In this document: one piece after another, positions 50,826 through 60,441 of the stretch
Layout of the letters: each line of letters starts with the position of its first letter
Numbering within the stretch: position 1 is the stretch's first letter
Assembly: GCF_009299835.1 (NCBI RefSeq)
Contig: NZ_VKCZ01000002.1
Location: forward strand, 62,001-126,000
Direction: 5' to 3'
DNA: 64,000 nt
Source: Microlunatus speluncae
Lineage (GTDB): Bacteria > Actinomycetota > Actinomycetes > Propionibacteriales > Propionibacteriaceae
Translations under genes and position numbers: made by a program
Notes under the pieces: model-generated
The model's input: only the letters and a program-made list of their open reading frames with translations
What the model was told of the DNA's origin: nothing
Database searches by the model: none

Positions 50826-52580
50826 TCAACCGAGCGGTCGGTCGGTGCGCTGGGCATCGACCACCGCCACGAAGGCCGCGGCCAGCAGGGCACTGCCGAA
50901 GACGAGATCGCCGAAGTCGGCGAAGTCCTCCAGGTCGATGATCACCCCGAGATTGCCGGCCAGCACCAGGTACGCCAGCAGGATGCCGGTCAGCAACAGG
51001 TTGGCCAGCACCAGCAGCACCCGGGTCGGCCGCGGGAACCGGCGGCTGTCGCCGTTGCCCCAGCCGGAGCCGGTGAGGAAGGTCCAGGTCAGGCCGAACA
51101 GCAGCACCACGGCGCCCGAGTAGCCGAAGATCACCTGGACCGGATCGGTGATCACCTCGCGGGCCGACACCAGGGCCGACAGCACCAGCAGACCGGACAG
51201 CGCCAGGGCGCGCATCGGCGACAGCCGCCGCCGGATCAGTGACCAGCCGGCCAGGCCCAGGGCGAGCGCGGTGGCCAGCAGATTGACCACGGTCAGGTCG
51301 AAGCCGATCGCCAGCCGATAGCCGCTCAGCAACTGGGTCACCTGGGTCAGCAACACCACCCCGATGCAGCACAGCAGCAAGCCCCGCCCCGGCCGCCCCC
51401 GCCGGGTGATGATCAATCCGATCGTGATGCACAGGGCGGCCACGACGAGCCGGACCAGGTCGACCTGGTCGGCGATCACCAGCAGATCCAGGCTGCCCTG
51501 CTCCGCCATCCCCAGCGGATCCAGCGCGGCGACCGCGGTGATCACCGATCCGGCGATGAGCACCGGCAGCGTCAGCCCGGCCAGGGCGGCGGCGACCGGC
51601 AGGCCCACCGCGGAGAGCTCGTCCGGCAGCCCGGCGATCTTCGTACCGGCCTCGTGCCGCCGGCCCCACCGCAGCACCAACCGGCCCAGCCCGGCGATCA
51701 GCAGCAGGGCGACTCCGGCCACGACGAAGGCGGGCCAACCCTGGCGGACCGGATCCAGTCCGATCAGCTCGGTGATCGACTGGGCGAGGCGGACCAGGAC
51801 CAGGACGATCAAGATCAGGTACGGCAGCCGGGCCAGCCAGGTCCCCGGCCGGTCGCGCGGCGCCGACTCGGTCAGCCGCTGCACCCGCCGGGTCGTCGCC
51901 AAGGTCAGGTTGATCGCGATCTCGGCCACCGCGACCCCGGCCACCATGGCGGCCGGAATGGCCAGGAAGCCGATCGTGGTCAGGGTCTGCTGCACCATCA
52001 TCGGCGCGAACTCGAAGCCGAAGGACCGGGCGTAACCGCCGACCAGCAAGGTGTCCAGCACCACCGTGCCGAACAGGCCGAGGGTGATCAGGAACTCCCA
52101 CCAGCGAAACGCCCGCGGCCAGCGCACGATCGAGAAGATGATCAAGGCGAGCGAGCAGGCGACGGCGATGATCGTGCCGAAATTGAGGCTGCCGGTGAAC
52201 GTCCCGGTGACACCCCAGCTGAGCACGGCACTCGTCGTCGCCAGCAGGCCGAGCGCCTTCAGCCACCAGGCGCCGTGCAGGCAGGCGACGTGCACCAGGG
52301 CGACCAGCACCGTGATCAGGAAGATCAGCAGCCAGAGCCAGGTCTCGGGGATGCCCGAGGTCAGGGTCGCCGTGGTCAGGAGTCGGCCACCCTGCCGCAA
52401 CCACGGCCCGGCCACGACCAACAGCACGACGATCAGGTACGCCGCGAGGGTGACGGTCACGATCTCCCGGAGCCCGTACGGCCAGCGGATGTCACGGAGC
52501 CGGCCGTGCCGGACCCGGGCGGCGATCACGTCCCGCCAGATCCCCGTGGCCAGCGGCCGGAGCGTGCTCAGGGCGCCCAT
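50826..52580 (-). CDS. Large polytopic membrane protein of unknown function
   Basis: A 584-residue protein with roughly 12-14 hydrophobic segments across its length and short polar loops. No transporter or enzyme motif is recognised. Its start overlaps the end of the PQQ-propeller gene by 13 bp, so the two are coupled, which suggests a membrane complex in which the propeller protein is the extracytoplasmic part. GC and codon use are like the neighbours. Confidence 0.8.
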   Translation of the reverse strand: MGALSTLRPLATGIWRDVIAARVRHGRLRDIRWPYGLREIVTVTLAAYLIVVLLVVAGPWLRQGGRLLTTATLTSGIPETWLWLLIFLITVLVALVHVACLHGAWWLKALGLLATTSAVLSWGVTGTFTGSLNFGTIIAVACSLALIIFSIVRWPRAFRWWEFLITLGLFGTVVLDTLLVGGYARSFGFEFAPMMVQQTLTTIGFLAIPAAMVAGVAVAEIAINLTLATTRRVQRLTESAPRDRPGTWLARLPYLILIVLVLVRLAQSITELIGLDPVRQGWPAFVVAGVALLLIAGLGRLVLRWGRRHEAGTKIAGLPDELSAVGLPVAAALAGLTLPVLIAGSVITAVAALDPLGMAEQGSLDLLVIADQVDLVRLVVAALCITIGLIITRRGRPGRGLLLCCIGVVLLTQVTQLLSGYRLAIGFDLTVVNLLATALALGLAGWSLIRRRLSPMRALALSGLLVLSALVSAREVITDPVQVIFGYSGAVVLLFGLTWTFLTGSGWGNGDSRRFPRPTRVLLVLANLLLTGILLAYLVLAGNLGVIIDLEDFADFGDLVFGSALLAAAFVAVVDAQRTDRPLG

Positions 52581-54499
52581 TCGGTGAACCCCCAGCCGGC
52601 TCCGTGCAGTTGGACCCCGACCGGCGTGACCAGGGCGGTCCGAGTGCCGGTGCCCCAGGTCTCCAGCGGCAGCGGCCAGCCGGCCGACTCGGTGCCGTCG
52701 GCCCCCATGATCAACATCCGGTCGGTGCTCCAGCCGGCCCAGCGGGAGCCGGCGCCGACCACGCCGACCAGCGGGCCGAGCCGACCGCGGACCGTGCCGG
52801 ACTCGTCCAAGATCATCGTGCCGACCCGGGTGGCGACGATCAGCCGGTCAGCGGCGACCGCCGTGCCGCTCAACGTGCCGGCGTACGGCAGCCGCCAGCG
52901 GCCGCGGCCGTCGGCCAGGTCGCGGCCCTCGATCACTCCGTCGCCGGTCGTGATCACCAGCGATCCGATCACCCGCGGCTGCCCGATCACCCCCGACACC
53001 GACCACTGCTCGGCGCCGTCGGCCGCCGCCAGCGCGGTGAGCGTGCCGTCGTCGCCGCCGACCACGACGCGGTCGCCCGCCACCACCGGGGCCTGGAAGA
53101 CCTGAGCACCGGCCGGTTGCCGCCACACCTCCTCGCCGGTCCGCAGCCGGAGCGCGAACACGGTCCCGTCGATCGTCGCCAGCGCGATCCGTGGATCGTC
53201 GCTCCGGGCACCGATCAGGGCCGGGCGGGCCTCGGCCACCTCGGGCAGGTCCCGCTGCCACAGCCGCAAGCCGTTGTCGGAGTAGCCGATCACCTGCCGC
53301 AGGCTGGTGCTGACGATGATCATCCGGCCGAAGCCGGCCAGCGCGGTGATCGTGCCGCCCGGATGCAGCCGGAGCACGGATCGCAGCGAGCCGCCTTCGC
53401 CGGCCAGGACGACCAGGTCCTGCCCGGTCTGACTGACCCGGACCAGCCGGCCGCCCCCGGTGATCACCGGGGGCGGCATCGAGGCCGGGACGCCGGTCAT
53501 CGGCGCCTCACCGAACCGGGGCGAGACCGAGACCGGGCTCTGCTCGATCGCGCGCCACCGTCCCGGATCGGTCCAGTCCGGCGCCGGGCCGGCTGTCGGC
53601 ACCGGATCGGTCGCCGGCACCGGGTCGGCCGCCGGCCAGTCGGCGGGCCGTACGGTATCGGTGCGATCGCCGACCGTCTGCACCGACTCGACGATGCCGC
53701 GGCCCGGACACCAGACCCGCCGGACCCGGCGGACCTCGAGCTCCGCTCCGGCCTCGTCGGTGTAGCGGATCCGACCCGAGGTCTGCAGGCAGCCCGCCGG
53801 ATGTCCGGCCGGCGCCTCGGCCCGGAAGTCGGAGGCGTACTCGATGCCGTCACCGGCCGCCCCGCGATCGCGCCAGGTCGAGCCCACCACCGCCCCGGCC
53901 GGCAGCTCGGTCAGGCCCGGCCGGTACGCGTAGCCGCGGCCGGCGGAACCGTCCGGCCCGGCCCGCTCGCCGTCGTCCAGCGGCCGGTCCTCACCGATCA
54001 GGTCGATCCCGTCGTCGACCCGGTAGACGGCGGTCGACTGCCGATCCGGCGTGGTCAGGATCGACCGCCACAACCGGATCCGGCCGACCTCACCCAGCTC
54101 GTCGGCCGACACGTCCAGGGCGCCGATCAGCTGCGTGCCGAAAGCGAAGTCGGTGCTGCCGAACATGGCGGAGGCGAATCGCACGGCCGCCTCGGTGACG
54201 GCCGGGTGCTGGTCGGTCCGGCCGGCCGCGGCAACCTCACGGATGCCCCGTGACATCGTCCCGTCCGCCGGCAGGTAGGGACTTCCGCCGGCGGTGATCG
54301 CCCCGATCCGTTCGATGGTGAAGATCGATCCGGCCAACAGCACCAGGCAGGCGGTGATGATCAGCAACGGCCGCAAGGCCGGCCGGCGTGGCTGCTCCGG
54401 CTCCGCCGCCGGGTCAGCGGGCAGCAGCTCCCAGTCCTGGACCGGGAACGGCGACCAGCGCCCCGTCCCGTCCTCCGTCCCCCACGTCACACTCGTCAT
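52568..54499 (-). CDS. Membrane-anchored PQQ-type beta-propeller protein
   Basis: A 643-residue protein with one membrane segment (about 44-64) after a cytoplasmic Trp-rich N-terminus. The C-terminal ~330 residues contain repeats of the PQQ/WD-like kind (V-V-V-G-G-D-D-G-T-L-T-A-L; V-F-A-L-R-L-R-T-G-E-E-V-W). No PQQ-ligand set is clear, so it may be a scaffold rather than a dehydrogenase. It overlaps the 584-residue membrane protein gene by 13 bp. Confidence 0.82.
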   Translation of the reverse strand: MTSVTWGTEDGTGRWSPFPVQDWELLPADPAAEPEQPRRPALRPLLIITACLVLLAGSIFTIERIGAITAGGSPYLPADGTMSRGIREVAAAGRTDQHPAVTEAAVRFASAMFGSTDFAFGTQLIGALDVSADELGEVGRIRLWRSILTTPDRQSTAVYRVDDGIDLIGEDRPLDDGERAGPDGSAGRGYAYRPGLTELPAGAVVGSTWRDRGAAGDGIEYASDFRAEAPAGHPAGCLQTSGRIRYTDEAGAELEVRRVRRVWCPGRGIVESVQTVGDRTDTVRPADWPAADPVPATDPVPTAGPAPDWTDPGRWRAIEQSPVSVSPRFGEAPMTGVPASMPPPVITGGGRLVRVSQTGQDLVVLAGEGGSLRSVLRLHPGGTITALAGFGRMIIVSTSLRQVIGYSDNGLRLWQRDLPEVAEARPALIGARSDDPRIALATIDGTVFALRLRTGEEVWRQPAGAQVFQAPVVAGDRVVVGGDDGTLTALAAADGAEQWSVSGVIGQPRVIGSLVITTGDGVIEGRDLADGRGRWRLPYAGTLSGTAVAADRLIVATRVGTMILDESGTVRGRLGPLVGVVGAGSRWAGWSTDRMLIMGADGTESAGWPLPLETWGTGTRTALVTPVGVQLHGAGWGFTEWAP

Positions 54500-54526
54500 G
54501 GTGCCGGACGGGACGGGATCCGGTGA

Positions 54527-55069
54527 TCAGTTCAGCAGGAATTCCCAGCCCGGTTGCCAGCGGAACGGCTGCCCGGCCAGCTCGTCCAGCGTGATCGACT
54601 CGGTCCGCCGGCGCAGCGCCCAGCGGGTGGCGATGTGACCGACGACGACGATCCGGCCGCCCGGCCACAGCTGCCGAAGATCATCCAGGCTGCGGTCGAC
54701 CCGGGCCAGCGCGCCGAGCCAGCTCTCCCCCGCCGGATAGGGATTGCGCAGGAACCGGTCGAGCCCGGCGCCGTGCACCTGAGCCTTCGGCGCGCCGTTC
54801 AACAGGCCGTAATGGCATTCGCGCAGCCGCCAGTCGTAGAAGATCGGCACCTCCAGACCGGCGCAGGCGATCTCGACCGTCTGCCGGGCCCGGTCGAGGT
54901 CGGAGGCGATGACGGCGTCCGGCGCGTGCTCGCGGATCCTCATTCCTAGCGCGGCCGCCTGTTCGCGGCCGGCGGCGGACAGCTCGCCGGGCAGCCAGCC
55001 GGTCGCCCGTTCCTGCTCGTTGTCGACCGTGGTCGCGTGGGTCTCGAAGACGATCAGCAGCGGCTTCAT
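54527..55069 (-). CDS. Histidine phosphatase family protein (variant active-site motif)
   Basis: A 180-residue protein. Instead of R-H-G it begins L-L-I-V-F-E-T-H-A-T-T-V-D-N-E, keeping the phospho-accepting His but replacing the Arg. Downstream A-S-D-L-D-R-A-R-Q-T, E-C-H-Y-G and V-V-G-H-I-A-T-R are normal for the family. I recall other actinobacterial members with the same T-H-[AS] start, so it is probably a subfamily trait. The ATG overlaps the nitrilase stop by 4 bp (operon). Confidence 0.85.
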   Translation of the reverse strand: MKPLLIVFETHATTVDNEQERATGWLPGELSAAGREQAAALGMRIREHAPDAVIASDLDRARQTVEIACAGLEVPIFYDWRLRECHYGLLNGAPKAQVHGAGLDRFLRNPYPAGESWLGALARVDRSLDDLRQLWPGGRIVVVGHIATRWALRRRTESITLDELAGQPFRWQPGWEFLLN

Positions 55070-55866
55070 CGCCCGCCGAGCCGCCGGTTGGCCAGCACCG
55101 GGATCTGCTTCCGGGCGGCGGTGATCGTGTCCAGTTCGAGGTCGGCGATCAGCAGCTGCGGCGCGACCCCGGCCTCGGCGACCACCGCGCCGTTCGGCCC
55201 GACGATCATGCTGCCGCCGACGCCGGTCGGGGCGCTGCCCGAGGACTCGATCCCGACCGTGGCCGGGTCCGCCTGACCGCAGGCCGCGACGAACGTGGTC
55301 GAATCCAGCGCGCGGGCGCGGACCAGCAGCCGCCACTGGTCCAGCTTCGCCGGGCCGGCGCCCCAGGACGCCGGCACGATGATCAACTGGGCACCGTCGT
55401 CGGCCAGCCGGGTGAACAGCTCCGGAAACCGCAGGTCGTAACAGATCGCGCAGCCGATCGAACCGCCCGCCGCCGTGATCACCAGCGGCCGGTCGCCGGG
55501 GGCCACGGTCCGCGACTCGGTGAACCCGAACGCGTCGTACAGATGGATCTTGTCGTAACTCGCCTCGACCTCGGCGCCGGTGATCAACAGCGTGTTCCGG
55601 ACCCGATCGTCGTCGGCCGGAGTGAACATCCCGGCGGCCACCACCAGACCGCTGTCCCGCGCGATCTCCCGGACCGCGTTCGCCCACGGACCGTCGATCG
55701 GCTCGGCGACCTCGGCCAGGGACCGGCCGAAGCAGCGCATGGTCGCCTCCGGAAACACCACCAGCCCGGCGCCGGCCGCGGCCGCGGCGTGGGCCTGCTC
55801 GGCGACCAACTCGAGGTTGCGGGCCGGATCGGGCCCGCTGACGATCTGAGCCAGCGCTATCCGCAT
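55066..55866 (-). CDS. Carbon-nitrogen hydrolase (nitrilase superfamily)
   Basis: A 266-residue protein. The catalytic Glu is in V-F-P-E-A-T, Lys in Y-D-K-I-H-L-Y-D, and Cys in G-C-A-I-C-Y-D-L-R-F-P-E-L-F: complete Glu-Lys-Cys set. Small-amidase type. The ATG at 55866 shares one base with the CPBP gene stop (TGATG). It lies in the TetR-led operon. Possible roles are omega-amidase or repair of deaminated metabolites; not resolvable here. Confidence 0.92.
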   Translation of the reverse strand: MRIALAQIVSGPDPARNLELVAEQAHAAAAAGAGLVVFPEATMRCFGRSLAEVAEPIDGPWANAVREIARDSGLVVAAGMFTPADDDRVRNTLLITGAEVEASYDKIHLYDAFGFTESRTVAPGDRPLVITAAGGSIGCAICYDLRFPELFTRLADDGAQLIIVPASWGAGPAKLDQWRLLVRARALDSTTFVAACGQADPATVGIESSGSAPTGVGGSMIVGPNGAVVAEAGVAPQLLIADLELDTITAARKQIPVLANRRLGGR

Positions 55867-56660
55867 CACCCGACGATCTTAGTGACCCGTCCGGCCGCGG
55901 ACAGGCCGGGGATGATCCGGACCAGGGTCTCGCCGAACGTCAGCGCCACCGCGAACGGGACCGCGCCGAAGATCAGCATCCCGGGCAGCAGGCCGGGGGC
56001 CTCGGTCACCAGACCGGGGTCGGCGGTGCCGATCAGGCCCGTCGCCAGCCGGTACGCGAGGTGCATCCCGACCGGCGCCCAGACGCTGCCGGTGATGGCC
56101 CGCAGAAAGCCCAGCGCGATCCCGACGCCGATGCCGAAGCCGGCGCCGAGCGGGTCCCGGAGGCCGCCGGCCAGGAACAGGAACGCGCCGTAGAGCACGC
56201 CCTGCAGCAGGATCAGCGTCCAGCCGCCGAACCGTTCGGACAGCCCGGCGAAGATCGCCGACCGGAAGATCAACTCCTGTGGCAGGGCCTGGGCCAGGAC
56301 GGCGACGGCGACCTGGATCGCGATCACGCCCAGCACCCCCGGCGGCAGCGCCGGCGCGAACCGCAACCAGCCGCTCAGCGCGCCGATGATGACCATCACC
56401 GTGCACGGCACCAGCCAGCCGAGGAAGCCGAGCAGCAGGTGCGGCCAGGCCTTGGGCCACGGCGGCAGCCCGGCGGCCGGCCAGTCGTGCCGGCCCAGCA
56501 GCCGGATCGTCAGCAGCGCCAGCCCGACGGTCAGCGCGCCGCCGATCACGGCCGCGACCGGTCCACCGATCCGGACCGCGGCCAGCATGATCAACAGCGC
56601 ACCGGCCCAAGGCACCGCGAGCCGGATGATCAACGGCACGGATCGGGCCGGGCCGGTCAT
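55866..56660 (-). CDS. CPBP family intramembrane protein (possibly degenerate protease)
   Basis: A 264-residue protein with about seven membrane segments. The CPBP/Abi motif 1 reads A-L-P-Q-E-L-I-F-R, so the usual E-E-x-x-x-R has Gln at the first position; a later H is kept in P-V-G-M-H-L-A-Y-R. It is therefore not certain that it cleaves peptides. It overlaps both neighbours in the operon (ATGA and TGATG). Confidence 0.82.
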   Translation of the reverse strand: MTGPARSVPLIIRLAVPWAGALLIMLAAVRIGGPVAAVIGGALTVGLALLTIRLLGRHDWPAAGLPPWPKAWPHLLLGFLGWLVPCTVMVIIGALSGWLRFAPALPPGVLGVIAIQVAVAVLAQALPQELIFRSAIFAGLSERFGGWTLILLQGVLYGAFLFLAGGLRDPLGAGFGIGVGIALGFLRAITGSVWAPVGMHLAYRLATGLIGTADPGLVTEAPGLLPGMLIFGAVPFAVALTFGETLVRIIPGLSAAGRVTKIVG

Positions 56661-57697
56661 GATCGTTCCTCGGCGGTGGTGGCGGTAGCGGCCGCGGCGC
56701 CGTAGCGGCGGGCCAGGGTGCCGAACGCCTCCTTGCGCTGCCACCGCTCCCCCTCCGGCCGGTCGCCGGGCGGCAGCACCTTGACGATGCCGAAGCTGCC
56801 CTGATCGAGGTCGTGGATCGGATCGGCGGAGGTGGGCAGGCTGGGTTCGCTGAAGCCGAAGACGAAGGTGCCGTGCACGCCGGCCTCGGTGAAGATGTCC
56901 AGCGACTCGTCCAGATAGTCGGCCTGCACCCGTTCGCTGCGGACCAGCTGGGCCGGCATCGTCGGTGGGTCGGTCCCGTAGTCGATCACCGAGAAGCCGC
57001 CCGCCCCGCGCTCGGCCGCGCCCTGATAGGTGCAGCAACCGAACTCGGTGATCAACACCGGCCGGCCGGTCCGGACGTGCCGGCGGACGTCGCCGGCGAA
57101 CCGCCAGCGATTCGACGCGTCCAGGTAGTAGTCCAGCCCGATGTAGTCGAACCGGCGCCAGTCCACGCTCTCCCAGGGACCCGAGCCGTACGAAAGCGGG
57201 CCGGCGAACCGGGCCCGGGCGAGCGTCACCGCGCGCTCGAGGAACCGGTTGAGCCGGCGATCGTAGACCGGCTTGAGCCAGAAGAACCAGGGCAGCAGAC
57301 TGCCGCGCCGGATGAAGGTCCGGCCGGGGACGAAGCCGTTCACCGACAGGCTGAGCTCGCAGCCGACGTTGAGCCCGACGTCGCCGTGCTGCCGGCGCAG
57401 CTCCTCGGCCAGCTCGGCCGCCCGGCCCAGGTGGTCCAGCACCTCGTCCGGGTCGTGGTCGAACAGCCGCGGCTGCAGCCAGGCGAAGAGCCCCAGCTCC
57501 CGGGCGACCGCGCCGGCCTCGGCCAGCTGGTCGTTGTCGCTGCCCATGATCATCACCGCGTTGCAGGCGAGCTCGTCGGCGATCACCCGGAGATCCCGGC
57601 GCACGTCCTCGGCCCGCCAGTGCGGGCGCGACGGCTGGTCCCGTTCGTAGACCACGCCGACGTCGTAACCGATGCCCCGGATCGGCGGCGCGGTCAC
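56657..57697 (-). CDS. TIM-barrel glycoside-hydrolase-like protein
   Basis: A 346-residue protein beginning G-I-G-Y-D-V-G. Two glutamates sit where clan-A retaining glycosidases carry theirs: V-G-C-E-L-S-L-S-V-N (acid/base) and V-L-I-T-E-F-G-C-C-T-Y (nucleophile). There is no signal peptide. Related actinobacterial proteins are often labelled 'abortive infection' without evidence. It is coupled to the CPBP gene and the TetR regulator by 4-bp overlaps. Substrate unknown. Confidence 0.75.
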   Translation of the reverse strand: MTAPPIRGIGYDVGVVYERDQPSRPHWRAEDVRRDLRVIADELACNAVMIMGSDNDQLAEAGAVARELGLFAWLQPRLFDHDPDEVLDHLGRAAELAEELRRQHGDVGLNVGCELSLSVNGFVPGRTFIRRGSLLPWFFWLKPVYDRRLNRFLERAVTLARARFAGPLSYGSGPWESVDWRRFDYIGLDYYLDASNRWRFAGDVRRHVRTGRPVLITEFGCCTYQGAAERGAGGFSVIDYGTDPPTMPAQLVRSERVQADYLDESLDIFTEAGVHGTFVFGFSEPSLPTSADPIHDLDQGSFGIVKVLPPGDRPEGERWQRKEAFGTLARRYGAAAATATTAEERS

Positions 57698-58320
57698 GCG
57701 GCACCGCCGGAGACGGCGCGGAGCAGCAACGGGACCAGGCGGTCGGCGTACCGGTCGAGATCGAGGTCCGGGTCCTTCTGCGCCTCGGTCAGCGCGCCGT
57801 CGATCGCGTGCACGATCGTCACCGCGGCGATCTTGATGTCCATCGGGCCGAAGTCTTTCGCCCGGCGGCCGGACCGCAGCAGGTGCTCCAGCAGCGCGGT
57901 GTCCTCGTCGCCGGACTGCAGATAGAGCGGCACCCCGTCGGCGTCGCGGTGGCTGATCACGATCTCGTTGGCGGCGATCATCCGCTCCCGGTGATCACGC
58001 ATGTAGGCCAGCTCGGCCCGGACATAGGCCGCCAGCTTCTCCGGCCAGCCGGTCACGCCGTCGACCGCCGCCATGATCAGTGCGCCGGCCTCCTCGTACA
58101 CCTGCTCGACGACCTGCGCCAGCAACTCCTCCTTGCCGTCGAAGTGGTACGAGATCACACTCTTCGACGTCTTCGCCCGGGCCGCGATCACGCTCAGCGA
58201 CGCCCCCGCATAGCCGAGCTCGTTGACCGCGACGATCGCCGCCTCGATGATCTGGGCTCGCCGAGCCGCCTCGATGAACGACCCACTCCTCCGGCCGCTC
58301 GAACTGCTTTCAGCCTGCAT
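57694..58320 (-). CDS. TetR/AcrR family transcriptional regulator (operon leader)
   Basis: A 208-residue protein. The N-terminal HTH (R-R-A-Q-I-I-E-A-A-I-V-A-V-N-E-L-G ... S-K-S-V-I-S-Y-H-F-D-G-K-E-E-L) is typical. The C-terminal ligand domain is all-helical. It is the first gene of a run of five overlapping genes on the minus strand (TetR, GH-like, CPBP, nitrilase, phosphatase), so it probably represses its own operon. Confidence 0.92.
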   Translation of the reverse strand: MQAESSSSGRRSGSFIEAARRAQIIEAAIVAVNELGYAGASLSVIAARAKTSKSVISYHFDGKEELLAQVVEQVYEEAGALIMAAVDGVTGWPEKLAAYVRAELAYMRDHRERMIAANEIVISHRDADGVPLYLQSGDEDTALLEHLLRSGRRAKDFGPMDIKIAAVTIVHAIDGALTEAQKDPDLDLDRYADRLVPLLLRAVSGGAA

Positions 58321-58331
58321 GACCCGATTCT

Positions 58332-58345
58332 AGGCCAATCGGCCT
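58332..58345. promoter_or_regulatory. Possible TetR operator
   Basis: AGGCC-AATC-GGCCT lies 12 nt upstream of the TetR start codon on the minus strand. The position fits autorepression of the operon. Short, so only suggestive. Confidence 0.4.
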
Positions 58346-58394
58346 GAAAAGCGAAGAGCCGGACTGTGCCGGTCGATCGAGGCCCGGCCGCCGA

Positions 58395-59579
58395 TCAGCT
58401 CTGGCCGGCCAGCACCTCGTCCCGCGGGATGCCGAGCATGAACAGGATCGCGTCCAGGTGCAGTACGGAGACGGTGGCGTCGGCCTGTTCGCGGACGGCC
58501 GGTTTGGCGTTGAACGCGATGCCGAGCCCGGCCGCGGCCAGCATGTCCAGGTCGTTGGCGCCGTCGCCGACCGCGACCGTCTGCGAGGTCGGCACGCCTT
58601 CCAGATCGGCGATCCGGGCCAGCAGCCGGGCCTTGCCCGGCCGGTCGACGATGGCACCGACCAGCTCGCCGGTGACCACGCCGTCGATGATCTCCAGCGT
58701 GTTGGCGAAGGCGTGATCAAGACCGAGGTCGTCCCGCAGTTGGTCGGTGAACTGGGTGAAGCCGCCGCTCACCACCGCCACCGCGTAGCCGAGCCGGTGC
58801 AGGGTGGAGACGAAGGTCCGCGCACCCGGGGTCAGCGTGATCCGGGCCCGGGCCCGTTCGATCGCCGCCTGATCGAGCCCCTTGAGCAGCCGGACCCGCT
58901 CCCGCAGCGACTGCTCGAAGTCGAGCTCGCCGGCCATCGCCCGGGACGTGATCATCGTCACCTGGTCACCACAGCCGGCTTCGTCGGCCAGCAGTTCGAT
59001 CACCTCGTTGGTGATCAGGGTGGAGTCGACGTCGAGCACCACCAGCCGCTTGGCCCGGCGTTCCAAGCCGTCGGACTGGATGGCGATGTCGACGCCGGCC
59101 TCCTTGGCCACCCCGGCCAGCCGGCGCCGCAGCGGGTCCGGCTGGTCGATGATCACCACCAGTTCGTACGCGAACACCGGCTCGGTCGCCAGCCGGACGA
59201 TCCGGTCGATCGTGCCGCCCTCGGCGGCGACCGCATCGGCCACCTCGGCCAGGCTCGCCGGGCTGAGGTCGGGCCCGAGCACCGTGATCACCTGGCGTCG
59301 CCGGCCGGCCCGGACCGACCGTGGCTCGACCCGCTCGAAGTCGATCTTGAGATCGTGGGTGAAGGCCCAGTAGAGGACGTCCTTGATCACCCGGTCCGCG
59401 GCCTCCTCGAGCCGGACCAGGACGTCGAGGGTGAGCCGCTCCCGGACCACCAACTGCTCCAGGTCGTCGATCCCGGCCTGCGCGTCGGCCAGCAGCCGGA
59501 GCAGGTCGCGGGTGAGCCCGGGCCGGTCCCGGCCGGTCACCCTGATCAACAGCGGCGGTTCCACGCCCGGTCCGGTCAT
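58395..59579 (-). CDS. serB: Phosphoserine phosphatase SerB with N-terminal ACT domains
   Basis: A 394-residue protein. Two ACT-like segments (about 8-80 and 100-170; L-I-R-V-T-G-R-D-R-P-G-L-T) precede a HAD phosphatase domain with D-V-D-S-T (nucleophile Asp), S-G-G-F-T and V-G-D-G-A-N-D-L-D-M. It makes serine from phosphoserine. The ATG overlaps the pirin-gene stop by 4 bp. Confidence 0.95.
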   Translation of the reverse strand: MTGPGVEPPLLIRVTGRDRPGLTRDLLRLLADAQAGIDDLEQLVVRERLTLDVLVRLEEAADRVIKDVLYWAFTHDLKIDFERVEPRSVRAGRRRQVITVLGPDLSPASLAEVADAVAAEGGTIDRIVRLATEPVFAYELVVIIDQPDPLRRRLAGVAKEAGVDIAIQSDGLERRAKRLVVLDVDSTLITNEVIELLADEAGCGDQVTMITSRAMAGELDFEQSLRERVRLLKGLDQAAIERARARITLTPGARTFVSTLHRLGYAVAVVSGGFTQFTDQLRDDLGLDHAFANTLEIIDGVVTGELVGAIVDRPGKARLLARIADLEGVPTSQTVAVGDGANDLDMLAAAGLGIAFNAKPAVREQADATVSVLHLDAILFMLGIPRDEVLAGQS

Positions 59580-60364
59580 GCGGCACGCCCTTCCTGGTCT
59601 GCCATCACCCAGGCCAGCACCTCGGCGTCGGCGACGCCGGTCAGCCGCAGCCCGCCCGCGTCCCGCAGCCGGACCGAGTCCCCGGTGGACAGTCGGCCGG
59701 CCGACTCCAGGTCCACCGCTCCCGCCAGCACGCTGAGGTGCGCCAGCGGCCCGTCCGGCAGGTGCCGGGTCACGCCGGCGGCGACCCGGACCGCCCACAG
59801 CGTCGAGCCGGCCGCCCCGAGCGTGATCACCGCGTCCGGATGCGAACCGGAGGCGACCGGCAGCCAGCCGGCATCGAGATCGGCCAGGTCGAGCTCCCGC
59901 TGCTGATACGACGGCTCGCCTCCGGAAACGTCCGGCCGGACCCACATCTGCCAGAAATGCACCGGTTCCTCCGGCCGCGTCGGGTCGGTCCGGAAGGCGT
60001 CGTTGCGTTCGGAGTGGACGATGCCGGAGCCCGCGCTCATCCGCTGCGCCAGCCCCGGGTGGACCAGGCCCGAATGCCCGTGTGAATCGAGGTGCACCAG
60101 CGATCCGGACAGCACCCAGGTGACGATCTCGGCGTCGACGTGCGGATGCGGGTCGTAGCCGGTGCCGGACCGGACCACGTCCTCGTTGACCGCGAGCAGT
60201 GCGCCGAACCCGACGTTGTCCGGGTCGTAGTGCGCACCGAAGGAGAAGGAGTGCCGGGTGGTCGCCCAGTCGGTCCGGGTGACGAAGCGGTCGGCCGCCC
60301 GCCGGACGTCGAACTGGGGCCGCCCATGATCGAACGCGGGCGGGCCGGGCCGGGATGAGTCCAC
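59576..60364 (-). CDS. Pirin family protein
   Basis: A 262-residue bicupin. Metal ligands are visible in H-P-H-x-D-A-E-I-V-T-W-V and the later G-S-G-I-V-H-S-E-R-N, with H-F-W-Q-M-W-V following: classic pirin. Functions range from quercetinase to redox signalling; unknown here. It is translationally coupled to serB. Confidence 0.93.
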   Translation of the reverse strand: MDSSRPGPPAFDHGRPQFDVRRAADRFVTRTDWATTRHSFSFGAHYDPDNVGFGALLAVNEDVVRSGTGYDPHPHVDAEIVTWVLSGSLVHLDSHGHSGLVHPGLAQRMSAGSGIVHSERNDAFRTDPTRPEEPVHFWQMWVRPDVSGGEPSYQQRELDLADLDAGWLPVASGSHPDAVITLGAAGSTLWAVRVAAGVTRHLPDGPLAHLSVLAGAVDLESAGRLSTGDSVRLRDAGGLRLTGVADAEVLAWVMADQEGRAA

Positions 60365-60441
60365 CCGGCCAGTATTCCGTTCTACCGTGGTCCGGTGCGC
60401 AGCAGTCTGAGGGGTGAGCCGATCGAGCGGCTGGAGGTCCG

